NCBI GenBank assembly: GCA_027924585.1
Contig: BSBM01000486.1
Span: 48,128,001-48,192,000, forward strand
Origin: Larix kaempferi
Lineage: Eukaryota > Streptophyta > Pinopsida > Pinales > Pinaceae
DNA length: 64,000 nt
Direction of reading: 5' to 3'
Notes under the pieces: generated by a model
What the model was told of the DNA's origin: nothing
Seen by the model: the letters and a program-made list of their open reading frames with translations, nothing else
The model's database searches: none
Position numbers and translations under genes: made by a program
Part shown: in pieces, positions 1 through 12,260 of the stretch
How positions within the stretch are numbered: position 1 is the first letter of the stretch
Layout: each line of letters opens with the position of its first letter

Positions 1-839
1 AAACTAGTTTGTCTATATATTTCTAGCTAGATGACCTTGTAATGCAACTTAATGTTATGTTACTGTCAATAATAATTTCCTAGAAATTTGTGCATGTCTG
101 TAGAAGTATGAACCACAAAATAATGAAAATATTTACATATAAGGAATTTCAAATGAAGAATATAAATATGTACTAATAAGTTACAATATGCAGATACGTT
201 TCAAGCCATAGAGTCTTAGAAAGCTTGCAAAAATAAGTGTTTCTAGCAACTTCTTACATAAAGCATGCAATTCCAGCAAATTTCCTAAAAAGTGCCCTAG
301 AAAACAATATTTTCCTACAATTTTTCAAGGCCAGAAATGCACCTGTAGCATTTTTGCCAACAGAAACTTGTGGAGTAACCCAATACTCATGAGTACATAT
401 CCTGCAAGAAGCGCTCACCCTTGCAATCAAACACCGTTGTCGAATGAGGGCATGAATAGGCTTTGAAAACTTAAATTTCCTCCAAGTTTCAAAGATCCCT
501 AAGCCTCCTGGGTGAAACCAGCTTATACAAATGCCAAACTAGAAATCCCAGTTTCAATTTTGTACATCCAACACATTTTGCAATATTTCATTAGTGAGAT
601 ACTTGACCCAATTGAGTTGAATACCATTGTCATAGACCTTAGCCACATATATAGTGCTACCCTTTCAACGGCTACACAAAACCTGTGTAGACAGCATACA
701 CAGCAACTGGGCTGCCATCACCACCGAAAGGCTATTGATGGAGCTGATATCATACCCTCATCCCTTCGGTTATGCAAGATACTTACTGCACAGGTCTTTC
801 TCCATCGCCTTCTGGTTCTTTGGGTCCTTCTGTGTCCAG

Positions 840-899
840 CCTTTGATGAAGGAACAACAATTGCTTCAGCCTTTGATGAAAAAACAACAATTGCTTTAG
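840..899. repeat. 30-bp tandem duplication
   Basis: Two adjacent 30-bp units beginning CCTTTGATGAA and ending TTGCTTCAG or TTGCTTTAG differ at only a few positions. The unit length is a multiple of three, but the surrounding frame matches nothing I know. Confidence 0.8.
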
Positions 900-1418
900 T
901 TCCAAGCTGGAACAACAATTTCAAAAATACTGGAGCAGAATACTGCCTGTTAATGTTGTACTCGACAATGAGAAGCCTTACATATTGACATTTGATTTTT
1001 TGGCTTCACGATGTTGAACCCTAAATTAATTAGACAATTTTTGGGAGCATCAAATTGATGAGATTAAGTAAAGATTTAATGACATCGAATGGCGTGATCT
1101 GAATTCTGAGATAGCTTCCTCTCTAAGAAAAGACTAAATGATAACACATTGTCAGAAATTCTAATGGAATGACAATGATAAAAATTAAAGCCCGTAACTA
1201 AGGTAACTAAGGTTCTAGAGTATTTTTTATATTTATAATTTCTACTAATAGTCGGCAATGATAAAATTAGTCAAATCACGCTCTCTAATCCAATAGAAGT
1301 CAAACACACCTGAAAATAATTATTATTAACAAACAACAACAAATGATTATTTTTCTGAAACATTAGCCAACTATATAGTCATTTTATGTTATCCTACAAA
1401 TTATTACAGCAAGGCGGA

Positions 1419-1458
1419 ACATATAGTCTCCTGCCTACGGCAGGGACTAAAAATATGT
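1419..1458. repeat. Small imperfect inverted repeat
   Basis: ACATATAGTCTCCTGCC is followed by a 3-nt loop and GGCAGGGACT, then AAAAATATGT, forming a hairpin with a small bulge. It could be a degraded MITE end or a chance structure. Confidence 0.4.
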
Positions 1459-4400
1459 AATATTATAAGTTGAATATGATGTATTTATAGTATTATAATA
1501 AATATAAATAAAAAAATGGCAAGAAAGAGAATTATCTTTCTTTATAAATGAAAAAATTTTGTAATCATAAAAGAATCATAATTCCACAATTATATTATGT
1601 TTATATTTGTAATGTTTCATTTATGGTTAGGTTTATAAAGTCATTGCAATTGTTTAAGATCATCTTAGATGGACAGATGATTGATATTGAAGATGTGTGT
1701 GTTTTCATGTAATTTATTATTTGAGACATTATGTGGATATGAGATGGTTTTATGTTACGTTGTGATATTACAATTGACGTGTGATGGTTTAGTACATGAG
1801 ATAGATGATTCTACTGCATGATGTAGCATTATGTGATATGTTTATGACTTGATATTTGGATAGATGTATCCTAATATTGACATTTATGGTTCTTATGCAT
1901 TGGTTATATTATGCTATGACTTTGTAGTGCCATTGATGGTTTGTCACCGATTGCGACAAGAAAAGCCACAAGTGTATATAAACATTGGATTGCGTCATAT
2001 TATATAGACTCTAAATTGAATTGGGACATTGCAATTTTCCATGTGTACATTTATTATATTTTTATTTATGATTATTTGCTTATTTGATGTGTTGCTCTCA
2101 ATGTGTACAGAGACATAAAAATTATTGCCAATCAAGCTACACATGGTGACAAGGTTGTATGAAAGGTGCACATGGGTACCATCAAATAGGAGTAGCATTG
2201 TTCTTACGTCTACCTACTAGCGCTCATTTTTGTTTAGCGGGTTGCAAAGTAGGTATTACTTTTACACAAAGGATGCACGTTGTGATTGGGGTAAGACATA
2301 GATTTGGTCATTCACGAGTATTAGCTGAGGGGCATGCTATAAGGCGATGTATTTATTCCTTGGTGACTATTAGTCTCTCAACATGGTATGAACAAATCAA
2401 GCTAAGTTGGTCTCAACCATTATCACACACCCACAAATGAAAAATAAATACTTGAAGGGCATAGGAAACATGGCACCATTGGTATTGAATTTGATTACTA
2501 AACATACTTGAAAAATATCCTTTGAACATATGCATTTCATTTAACAAGGAAAAATATAAAGAAATACATGTATGATTATATATCATATAGAAAATAGATA
2601 TTCTTATATAAAGGAAAATAGTTGATTTTGTAATTATAAGTATGAACACGGCTAGAAGTTGTGCATGAGATAGGAAATAAAATTGCAATATAGTGGGTGA
2701 ATGAAATAGGAGAAAAAAAAATTGTATTTAAATAGAAACTAATTAATTCATATGCACCCATTGAAAGAGGGAAGGAGGAGGAGATCAAGGGAACATCTAC
2801 GAGCAAAAATAGGGGATGTAGTTGCATGTGATGAATAATCTTTATTTTGAACTATTTATTTTTTAATTACTTGTTCATGGAATGACACATGGTTGGGTGA
2901 ATATTAAGTAAATTAGCATTTTTGCATGCATTTAAAAAATGGCTTGGGCCACCAAGCCTTTAAAAGAAGGATTAAGCTAGAGAGCACATATAATTTTGCA
3001 CCCTAAAGCTGGATGATTGTCGTAATGCCGAAATTTTTCTTGGTGAATTGTTGAGTTTGGTCAAAATTTTGAGTAACTATTGGTAGGTGGGGTTCCTCTC
3101 AAGCTTGAGGAATTTAAACTCATACTATTTCTAGTTATTGTACTTCTTTATATGACCACATTGCAATGTCACTAATACTATTGATATCAAAGGAGAAAAT
3201 AGACTTACTTACAACCTTGCTTGAAATGCCTCCATCCTCCCTTGCTTTGAGCTATCCTTCTCCATCCTTGCCTTTGATGAAGATGAGCTTTCCAATCTCT
3301 AAATATCCCCAACATGCCTTTTCTCTTCCTTTGTCCTTCTCTATCATGCCCCAAATGCCTTTGTTTTATGGTATTAGGAAATGGGATCTCAAGTTTCAAC
3401 CTTCAATGTGGGATAATCCCTTTTCTTGATTTTTGATTCTTTTTACTCAAAAATCCACTTTCCATAGTATTTTCAAGCTTTTATCACAAACTCAGAATTC
3501 TCAAGCACAATTAATGCAATCTTGTGCATTTATTCTCACTGTTGACTGATGGAGACTAGATTTGAGCTTTCGATTGATCAGTTCAATCACTGAACCTTGT
3601 CTCTTTAGAATCCTTCTTTCTTCACTTAATCTGTCTGATCTTGGAAGTAGTGATTAAATAACAAAGGATTGTTCTCCTAAGTACTTTTCTTCTGAATTCA
3701 TGTTGTGGGCGCATAGTAAAATGTGCTTTTGCCTTACACTTTGTTAAGGGTGTTAATTTGATTGTTAACAATGCCATATCTTGAAATATTGCATTATCAT
3801 CTTGGGATGGAAGTTTGATAAAAATTTAGAGGGATTTTATTTTCTTAGACATTGTATTCAAGTGACCTAATCAAGAATTTTAGACTCTGAGACATGCAAT
3901 ACTCCAATGGATCTTAGTATGAATATCATACATGATTAAGCAAGAGAACTAGTTAAGGAGATCTTTTATAGACATTTAACAGCGAGTTTCATTTATTTAA
4001 GCAGTACTTGACTTGATATTTGTTATGCATTTGGAGTATATACATAGAAAAATATAAAGTAGTCTTTGGAAGTAAATAAAAGACAATTGAGATATGTTAA
4101 GGCCGCATTGATTTAGATTGTATTGGAGTATTCCTAATATTGTATACATTTAACAATCGTTGGATTCACATGTTTCAATTCAACCACATGCATGAACAAA
4201 ATGCAGTCCAATTCTTTTTTTTCCTCATGTTATCTTAGGAGTGGTAAGTTAGAGAAGAAAGAACCAATGCATTGTTTCCTTGTGTTAAATCGAAGTTGAC
4301 TACAAGGAGCATTTAATGCAATATGTGCGAGATTATGGATGACAAGGTTAATTGTAGAGATTATGGTAAAATAGAAGAAACTTTCAATCATCTTTTGTAG

Positions 4401-4787
4401 CAATCAAGGTATTAGATAGTTAGAGAAGAAATATGTCTTCATCCATGCAACAGAAATATTAGAGTTCACGTTCGTTGCTTAAAAACAATTCAAGAAGAAG
4501 GACATATTTAGTTGTAGCATTGTACTTTGAATGTTGAATTCCCTAATATCCTTAATAAATATATGAGAAAGGATATTTTTTTAACTTTAGTACTATGCTT
4601 GGTATTAGAAAGAATGATTTTATGTGAAGGGATTTGTCGGAAAGTAATGAAAATTTTTAGCACATTGAAAATAACAAAGTGCAAGAACCACAAGTTGACA
4701 TTAAGTGTAATTCAACATACACACGATAAGTTTGATTTGGTTGAACATGTGTGAGTTTAATAGAATATAATCAAGCGTAGACTCAGA

Positions 4788-5131
4788 GAGAGAGATGTAA
4801 CGATCTCATTTCTTTGAGGTTGATTAGGCTAGTAGATATACAAGTCTAATGTTGAATCTTTAAGAGAGAGTTGTATATCATTGAGACATTGTGTTGTGAA
4901 GCTTAATGTGAATTTGATAATGGTAATATTAATGTTGTGTGGGACAATTGTGCAGAGAGAGAGAGAGAGAGATGGATGTAACAATCTCATCTCTTTGAGG
5001 TTGATAAGGCTAGTAGATCTATTAGTCTAATGTTGAATCTTTAGGAGAGAGTTGTATATCATTGAGACATAGTGTTGTGAAGCTTAATGTGAATTTGATA
5101 GTGGTAATATTTATGTTATGTGGGACAATTG
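4788..5131. repeat. 181-bp-period direct duplication with AG-rich junction
   Basis: Two copies (about 4,788-4,951 and 4,969-5,131) share long near-identical tracts, for example TTGTATATCATTGAGACAT and GCTTAATGTGAATTTGATA. They are separated by a run of GA dinucleotides, which also stands at the head of copy 1. This looks like unequal exchange or slippage at a GA microsatellite. Confidence 0.8.
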
Positions 5132-7779
5132 TTCCATGCAGTCTAAGATATTAATACATTGAAGTTAGATAGGCGCGCCATGTAATTTTATTCTATTGTT
5201 CTATTTTTTAAGGAACAAAGCTATTTTTTTTTCGAATTATGAATTCTCACTTATTCAAGTATGTGGCCTCTCCTGAGCATAATCTATTTATGACTACCTA
5301 TGATTGAACATTTATTATCATTAAAACAACTTTGAATTTATATGTTATAATTGACCCACAAGTACACTATCAAAGCCAACATCTGGTAGTCGTTGGTGGC
5401 ACAAGGGAAGGGGTTCAAGTTAAAAAGGGATTCCACACAGAATGTCCCTTAGAACAAATACCCATGCAAGGAATTGATGAGGAGATATGGGAACCCTCTA
5501 TACTAGCACCTTGTAATGAAATATGGAGTGCACCCATGCAGTGGATAGCTTACACTACTCATCATTAAAGGAATGTTTTCTTACAACCAAATCCACTACA
5601 ATGTCACCAATAGACGATATAACATGACAATTCATGTAACCTCTAAGTTGAAAAGTAGCGAAAAGGAACAAAAGCATGAGGAACAAACAAAGAAGAGGAA
5701 ACACATGGATTTGATGGTGCCCATTCTAGTGTATGAGACTCCTCCAAGGTAGGAGAATATAACAAAAGGATATGAGAAAGAAGAGGTATGTAAGAGACAA
5801 TTAGAACATAGAGATAGAGCACTATCTATTGGAGGAATGCTAAGGAAGAACACAAAATGGCATATTATTGGCCTATATGAAAGAAAATAGAGGTGCAATA
5901 GATTGCTAAAAGGTTTAATGAAAGGCGCAAGCTAGCTATGATTTGAAAAATTCAAAAGTTAGAGGATTGGGTAAGACAAAAAAAAGGTCACCAACAACTC
6001 ACATGTTGATGTATAACTAGCTAGCATTGTGTCAAACTTAGGATTCTCCCAAAGCCAATTTACATGTTATTCTCTTACTCTGGATTTATACTAGCAAAAA
6101 ATTGATCTTAGCAAGGCACTATGATGAATTGGAAGATGACAACAACAAATCCTTGCATTTGAACAAGAATTGTCATTTCATCCTTTAGGCTATAGGGTTC
6201 AAAGAGGGTCTCCACAGAAGATGCAATTGAGGAAGTTGAATAAACAATGGGCACATACCCCAATTGTCCCATCCAACTAGATAATCATGATGATTATTAG
6301 ATGACCTTAGACTCCAGTTCCATCTTCTATTTGTTACTCTATTTATTTATGATTTTTAGTAATATGTTTAGAGGTCATAGGTATGGTTATTCTCAAAATT
6401 GTGTTTTCTAGTTTAGAACTAAACTTAAAAGCCACAACCCTTGCTATAGATTTTACTATTTCAAATTAAATGCTCAAGGGCATGTTAATAGTCAGTCATG
6501 AACTTCTTTATTTTGTTTTCAGAAGCCAAAAAAACTATGAATTGTATTATTCAAATCAAAGTCTCCATAATAAGCTTCTCATCTCGAACATTTGGCTTGT
6601 TATGTAGTTATATTTTATCTTATATGATATAAAGACTTAAAAAAATGAAAAACTAATACCTTGCATTGTATTACGGTAACACATCATACTTGAGATAAAG
6701 AATTCTTAGATTATATCAATGTTAATAAATTGAATTGCATTATATTTGGGCATTTTTGTAATGGAACATCTGTGATAGAATACTTAGACTTAGATTTTGA
6801 AAATCTTACAACCAAACTCCTTTGATAGTATTTTACCCTAAACTTTTAATACACCGGCACATAGTGTTGGAGTACTAAAAATTTCTTAACAACCCACGCC
6901 TTATATAAATTGATAAATTGTGGAATATATATATAATGCAAAGACAAAATAATTATCTTCTTTAGATTCAAAGGTTAATAACTATATATAAATTAATTGA
7001 GTTAAATAATTTCATTTTATATTAATAATGAATTTCATTATGAAAATGTAAAATTGAAATTTATTATTTAATAAATAAATAAAAATTATATTTATTTTCT
7101 CAAAAATATTAATAATTGAAAAAAAATTGTATTATATATTTATATTTTAAAATTAAAATTAAATGTAATAATTGAAAAAATTAAAATATTAAACCAATTA
7201 TATTTTTAAAAATAAATAATGTTTTTATTAACATGTTGAGGATGTATGAATCCCATTACAAACTATTTTTTTTATCACAAAATGGCCATAATCTCACCAC
7301 ACAAATGTTATGGAGGGAAATTGTTCTAGGAAGTGTAAGGTTGTCCTCAGAGTGGGTTCTCATCTCTCGATTTTGCCATAAAAATTCAAATGGTCCATCA
7401 CCTTTAAAAATGGGCCACCATCTTTAAGAATACTCATCACCTAAATTTTCCTTATCATGTAATGAATCCCCTTCTCTCCACTTACGAGTATATTCTCATC
7501 CTTAAAAGTATACATAAAATATTTTAATCTTAATTGTTTATATTTTTAAATATATTGTTAAAGGAAAAAGTGGAAAAAGTCACTTTTTATTGATATTCAC
7601 AATTGACTTTCATTTTTAATATTGATTAGCTTTAGTTTGATAAGATATACTGGTTAACCATATTTTTTTATCAAAATCATTTTCACATATACAAATTTGA
7701 TTTCTATAATTATATATAATAATATTTATTTTATTCAATAATATATATATATATAATGTGATTCATAACCTTGGAGTAT

Positions 7780-7975
7780 AGTTGTTACATTTATGGGAAG
7801 AAATCCACAAGGGCCTACTCAAAGGGGCTTCACCTCGCCATACGGAGCCTAACCCAGTGGGGACATCAAGTAAGGCCCTTATATATCTATGCATAGCCAC
7901 TCGGGGATTTAACGCCGAGACCTTCTGCTTACAACTTGCAACTCTCAATCACTTAAGCTAACCCATCGAGCTATA
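7780..7975 (-). mobile_element. Possible tRNA-derived SINE
   Basis: Read on the minus strand, the segment begins with AGCTCGATGGGTTAGCTTAA, which resembles a tRNA-type A box (TAGCTTAAGTGAT). About 50 nt further on is GGCGTTAAATCCCC, resembling a degenerate B box. The rest is GC-rich compared with the AT-rich flanks and ends near AT microsatellite DNA at 7,739-7,757. This layout fits plant SINEs. I could not fix target duplications because the flanks are low complexity. A degraded tRNA pseudogene is the alternative. Confidence 0.4.
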
Positions 7976-8101
7976 TATACTTATAAAATTATATAATTTT
8001 GAAATAAAAATAATAAAAAAATATTATTCACAATCAAAACTTACACTTATGTATATTTCAATTATTATATTTCTATGCTTGTGTCATTGCCTCCATATCA
8101 C

Positions 8102-8348
8102 AGTGTAGGATAAAAGACAACCAAAATGCCCTACTTTTTCGGTGATTTTAGGATAAAAAACCAGTTAAAATTCTTGTTGGAAATCGCTATTTTTGCATTT
8201 TTGTAATTTCAGCAATTGGGATTGCCTATTCTATACTAATTGCCCAATTTTAAAACTACCCAGATCGCTGAAATTGCGATTTTGGCAAGAATTGTTCTAC
8301 CAGATTCTGACGGGTCAAGGGCATTTTAGTTAGCCATTATACAACTCC
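8102..8348. mobile_element. Mutator-like MITE (247 bp) with 9-bp target duplication
   Basis: CCATATCAC occurs immediately before (8,093-8,101) and after (8,349-8,357) this segment as an exact 9-bp direct repeat, the length typical of Mutator-family insertions. The ends form degenerate terminal inverted repeats. The inner core CCAAAATGCCCT near the left end pairs with AGGGCATTTTAGT near the right end, and about 19 of 26 aligned terminal positions agree by eye. There is no coding capacity. Partly complementary inner sequence suggests a foldback. Confidence 0.6.
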
Positions 8349-8472
8349 CCATATCACTAGTCTATTATTTCCAGCAATAATTATATTAGATGGAAAGCAA
8401 TCATTATGTTAATTGGAAAAAAAATTAATAAACATAAAAAAAATGAAACATAGAATGCCTCAAACGTAATTT

Positions 8473-8961
8473 TATTAGAAAAACGGGATCGTAGAGCAAT
8501 AACAATAAACAGAAATGCAAATATAATCACACACACATTACAAGAGAGACACAGATATATCGTGGTTCACCCAACTTGGGCTACGTCCACACTGAAGTTG
8601 CCTGTCCTTATTATTATTCCGTCCAACAAAGTGAAGGGATACAACCTGCAGCACAACCGCTGCACTTCCTCTTCACTGTCTCACAGTCTCTCTTCTGATC
8701 TCACAGATCTTTACAATGCATAAAACCTAATACATCAAACCCTAGTCGTGTTACAATGTCTTTCTCTTATAAGGGAAATACAATGGAAAAATACCACAGG
8801 TTACCCAAAACCATGGGCTCGAAAACTGGTGGCAAAAATAGCCCCAAAAATTCCCCCCCGGACCCCCTAGGGATCATGCCGGGATCATAACCAAACCTGG
8901 GGTATGGACACAGCTAAATAATAATATCTCTAAATATGGAGATCACGCTCCACAACCAACA
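8473..8961 (-). repeat. 3' LTR of the outer Copia element
   Basis: 489 bp, aligning end to end with 20,024-20,512. In element orientation it begins TGTTGGTTGTGG and ends CTAATA. Because pol reads on the minus strand, this left copy is the 3' LTR. Confidence 0.92.
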
Positions 8962-8972
8962 TTCTCCCACTT
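8962..8972 (-). promoter_or_regulatory. Polypurine tract of the outer Copia element
   Basis: On the minus strand the bases directly upstream of the 3' LTR read AAGTGGGAGAA, a purine-rich plus-strand primer in the expected place. Confidence 0.7.
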
Positions 8973-9047
8973 GGAGATTGATCACAACAACTCCACCGCT
9001 GTTGCACTTGCTGGACCTTGGACTTAGCAACTTTATCATCTTCACCT

Positions 9048-11612
9048 TCATGCTAGAAGGACAACTGAAACCGAGCAGGAACTCAGTTTCTCTCTGGTCA
9101 CTACCTTTGTGAACATGTCTGCAGGATTCTAGCTTGTATGTATCTTTTCCAGCTTCAACAGTTCATATTCCAGAACAGAGCATATGAAATGGTACTTGAG
9201 CTGTATATGTTTAGTCCTGGAATGGAATGCTGAGTTCTTTGCAAGATGAATGGCACTCTGGCTGTCACTTTACAACCTGCTATCCTTCTGTTTCTTACTC
9301 AATTCCTCCATAAACCTCTGCCACCAAATCATCTCTTTACTAGCCTCTGTAACAGCAACATACTCTGCTTCCATTGTTGAAAGTCCAACAACCTTCTGCA
9401 GTTTCGAAATCCAACTTACTATTGTTCCACCTACAGTAAACACATACCTTGTGGTACTCCTCCTGCTATCCTTATCACCTACCATATCGGCATCAACATA
9501 TCCCTGTACAACAGTGTCTGAACCTCCAAAACATAATGCATGAGTGGTAGTACCTCTCAAATACCTGAGAATCCACTGTACTGCCTTCCAATGTTCTTTA
9601 CCTAGATTGTTCATATATTTGCTCACAACTCCCACTGCTTGTGCAATATCTGGTCTTGTGCACACCATGGCATACATCAAGCTGCCAACTGCTGATTGAT
9701 AGGGAATCTTGGACATGTAATCTGTCTCTTCCTGTGTCTTGGGACACATTTCCTTACTTATACTGAAATGGTTGGCCAAAGGTGTATTTACTAGTTTTGC
9801 ATTTTGCATTCTGAACCTCTTCGACACCTTTTGTATGTACTCACTCTGAGATAATTTCAATTTGTGATTTTTCCTGTCTCTCGTTATTCTCATACCAAGG
9901 ATTTGCTTTGCAGCACCCAAATCCTTCATCGCAAATGAATTAGGTAGCTTCCTTTTGAGTACATTTATATCCTGCATGTTAGACCCTGCAACAAGCATGT
10001 CATCCACATACAATAACAAGATAATATATCTTTCATTGTCTAGCTTCTTGAAAAAAACACAGTGGTCAAAATGATATCTACTATAACCTTGTTCTGTCAT
10101 AAACCTGTCAAATTTTAAATACCACTGCCTTGGAGCTTGCTTCAATCCATACAAGCTCTTTTTCAACCTACACACCAAATTCTCCTTACCTTTGACCTCA
10201 TACCCTTGTGGCTACTGCATATATATCTCTTCCTCCAAATCGCCATGGAGAAAGGTTTTTTTTACATCTAAATGTTCAAGATGCAAATCTTCTGCCGCCA
10301 CTAGACTTAAGATAGTCCTAATTGAAGTCATCTTAACAACAGGAGAAAAAATTTCATCAAAATCTATACCTTTCTTCTGTGCAAACCGCTTTACAACAAG
10401 TCTCGCCTTGTACCGCTTCTTACCTCCTTCTTCTTCCTTCAACCTGTAAATCCATTTGTTCTGCAATGCTCTTTTACCAGCAAGCAACTAAACCAGATCC
10501 CAAGTCTGGTTTCCTATCAATGAGTCCATCTCCTCATTCATGCCTTGCTCCCACTTCTTTCTAGTTTCCACCTGCATTGCTTCTTCATAACATTCAAGTT
10601 CACCAGCATCAATCATCAACAAATAATACATTGAAGGAGATTATCGTTCAGGGAGTCTACTTAACCTGGTAGATCTTCTTGCAGTTGCAGGAGTTTCAGG
10701 TACTTGCTGTTGTTCTTGATTTTCTGGAACCTTTGGAACTTCATTCTCTTGAATTTCATCAAGTACTGTGTACTCTGTGTTTTCATTTTCCTGTTTCTTT
10801 CCCTGCAACAAATCTTTATACATAACCTTTTCATTGAATATGACATCTCTACTTCTAATGATTTTGTGATTTTCATAATCCCATAAACGATAACCAAAAT
10901 CATCAACCCCATATCCAATAAAGGTACATTTCTTGGATTTAGCTTCAAGCTTTGTTCTATTTTCTTTATCAATATGGACAAATGCTCCACAACCAAACGT
11001 TCTCATAAATGAGTAGTTTACATTTTTATCTGTCCATGCCTCCTCTGGAATACCACCATCCAAAGCACTTGAAGGTCCTCTGTTTATTAAATAAACAGCA
11101 GTATTTACAGCATCCGCCCAAAACTGTAAGGGAAACCCTGCATGTAATCTCATACACCTTGCATGATCCATGATCATTCTATTCATCCTTTCAGACACAC
11201 CATTTTCTTGTGGTGTTCCTAGGACTGTCTTCTCTCTACGAATCCCATGGTATGAACAATAACTATCAAACTCCTTTCCGTAGTACTCACCTCCATTATC
11301 ATATCTGAGACACTTTAACCTTTTTCCTGTCTCATTCTCAACCAAAGCTTTCCACTTCTTAAAAGTAGCAAACACATCAGATTTCTGTCTAATGCAATAA
11401 ACCCAAGTTTTCCTTGTTGTATCATTAACAAATGTAACATAATAATGAGAGCTACCAAGAGATTGTACCTGAGATGGCCCCCATATATCTGTATGCACAA
11501 GCTCTAAATTTTTATTTTTCTTCTGTTTCCCAACACTGAGAAATATGACTCTCTTATGTTTTCCATAAACACAGTTTTCACAGAATTCCAAACTTACCTA
11601 CTTCAAATCTGG
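9048..11612 (-). pseudogene. Copia pol, distal part: integrase, reverse transcriptase, RNase H
   Basis: Downstream half of the outer element's polyprotein, in one frame throughout. Integrase (10,641-11,591) shows the last two zinc-finger cysteines (CENC), then HTDIWGP, YDNGGEY and ENGVSERMNRM, the D,D,E catalytic residues. Reverse transcriptase follows with YVDDML near 10,000, then RNase H with LSTMEAEY. In-frame stops lie near 11,596, at 10,641, 10,488, 10,212 and 9,270, and once more near 9,130. Most are TAG where the family has Gln. The terminal stop is at 9,048-9,050. The upstream half resumes at 18,632, beyond the nested insertion. Confidence 0.92.
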
Positions 11613-12248
11613 TGTCGATGTATATGTAACTTCGGAATGTATTTCACATATATGTATATTGTATTCCTATAGAGATGTTATTATTCCTCTATACAAAAGT
11701 GGTTGTATTCCTATAGAGATGTTATTATTCCTTTATACATAAGTGTCGTCATTTATATTGTAAGTGTCATAACTTATACTTGATGGGTTATTAGACCACC
11801 CTATTGGGGGTCGGCCAAGTGGGTCAAAGGGTTATTAGACCACCCTAGTGGGGGTCGGCCCAGTCAAAATTATGTTAAGTGGTTAAGTTGAGGCCGACCT
11901 AGTTGAGTAAAGGTCAAGTCAAGTTAGTGTATAAATAGAGAGTGTGTCTCTCTCATTTTACACATTCTATTCTCTCACTCACACTCGGGAGAGTGGCACA
12001 CTTGTGGAGGAGGAGGCTCTGCTGCTAGGAGAAGACTATCTCTTGTATTCTGGTTGTATCATTGCTCTATCTATCTCTAAGGAAGTTATTGGGGTTTTTC
12101 ACCTTTATGGTTTTCCCCAAGTAAACTCTGTGTCTCTTGTGTGCTTGCATTATTGTGTCCATGATTGATATGCTGTAGATTTGTTGTACATGTTGTTCTC
12201 TCAGTCAAGATCCTAGATCAGATTGAAGTAAATTCTAAAAATTTAACA
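11613..12248 (+). repeat. 5' LTR of the nested Copia element
   Basis: Starts TGTCGATG and ends TTTAACA, directly followed by the primer-binding site. A TATA box (TATAAATA) lies at 11,930-11,937, followed by a CT-rich probable start region. It holds two copies of a 54-bp module starting GGGTTATTAGACCACC, whereas the 3' LTR holds three. Confidence 0.95.
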
Positions 12249-12260
12249 TGGTATCAGAGC
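12249..12260 (+). promoter_or_regulatory. Primer-binding site, nested Copia
   Basis: TGGTATCAGAGC directly follows the 5' LTR, complementary to initiator-Met tRNA. Confidence 0.93.

Larger units (their letters stand above)
1..7780. other. AT-rich intergenic DNA, no gene recognised
   Basis: No coding region here resembles a known protein. Open frames are short (under about 160 codons), lack recognisable domains and occur on both strands. The stretch holds a 30-bp duplication (840-899), a small hairpin (1,419-1,458) and a 181-bp-period duplication (4,788-5,131). 6,900-7,230 is extremely AT-rich. An open frame at 2,159-2,440 (93 codons) was examined and not recognised. It may hold old transposon remnants too diverged to name by eye. 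Confidence 0.6.

Noticed and set aside
512-988. 158-codon open frame on the plus strand
   Set aside because: No domain, low-complexity duplication inside, overlapping frames on both strands; no evidence it is a gene.
3166-3429. 87-codon open frame, Leu/Pro/Ser-rich
   Set aside because: Compositional; an overlapping antisense frame exists and no family resemblance was seen.
7763-7948. A functional tRNA gene
   Set aside because: A/B-box-like motifs exist, but no cloverleaf with paired acceptor stem could be drawn; a SINE is more likely.
11944-12168. 74-codon open frame beginning MSLSFYTFYSLTHTRESG, repeated at 18,327
   Set aside because: It lies wholly in the LTR downstream of the TATA box; it appears twice only because the LTR is duplicated.
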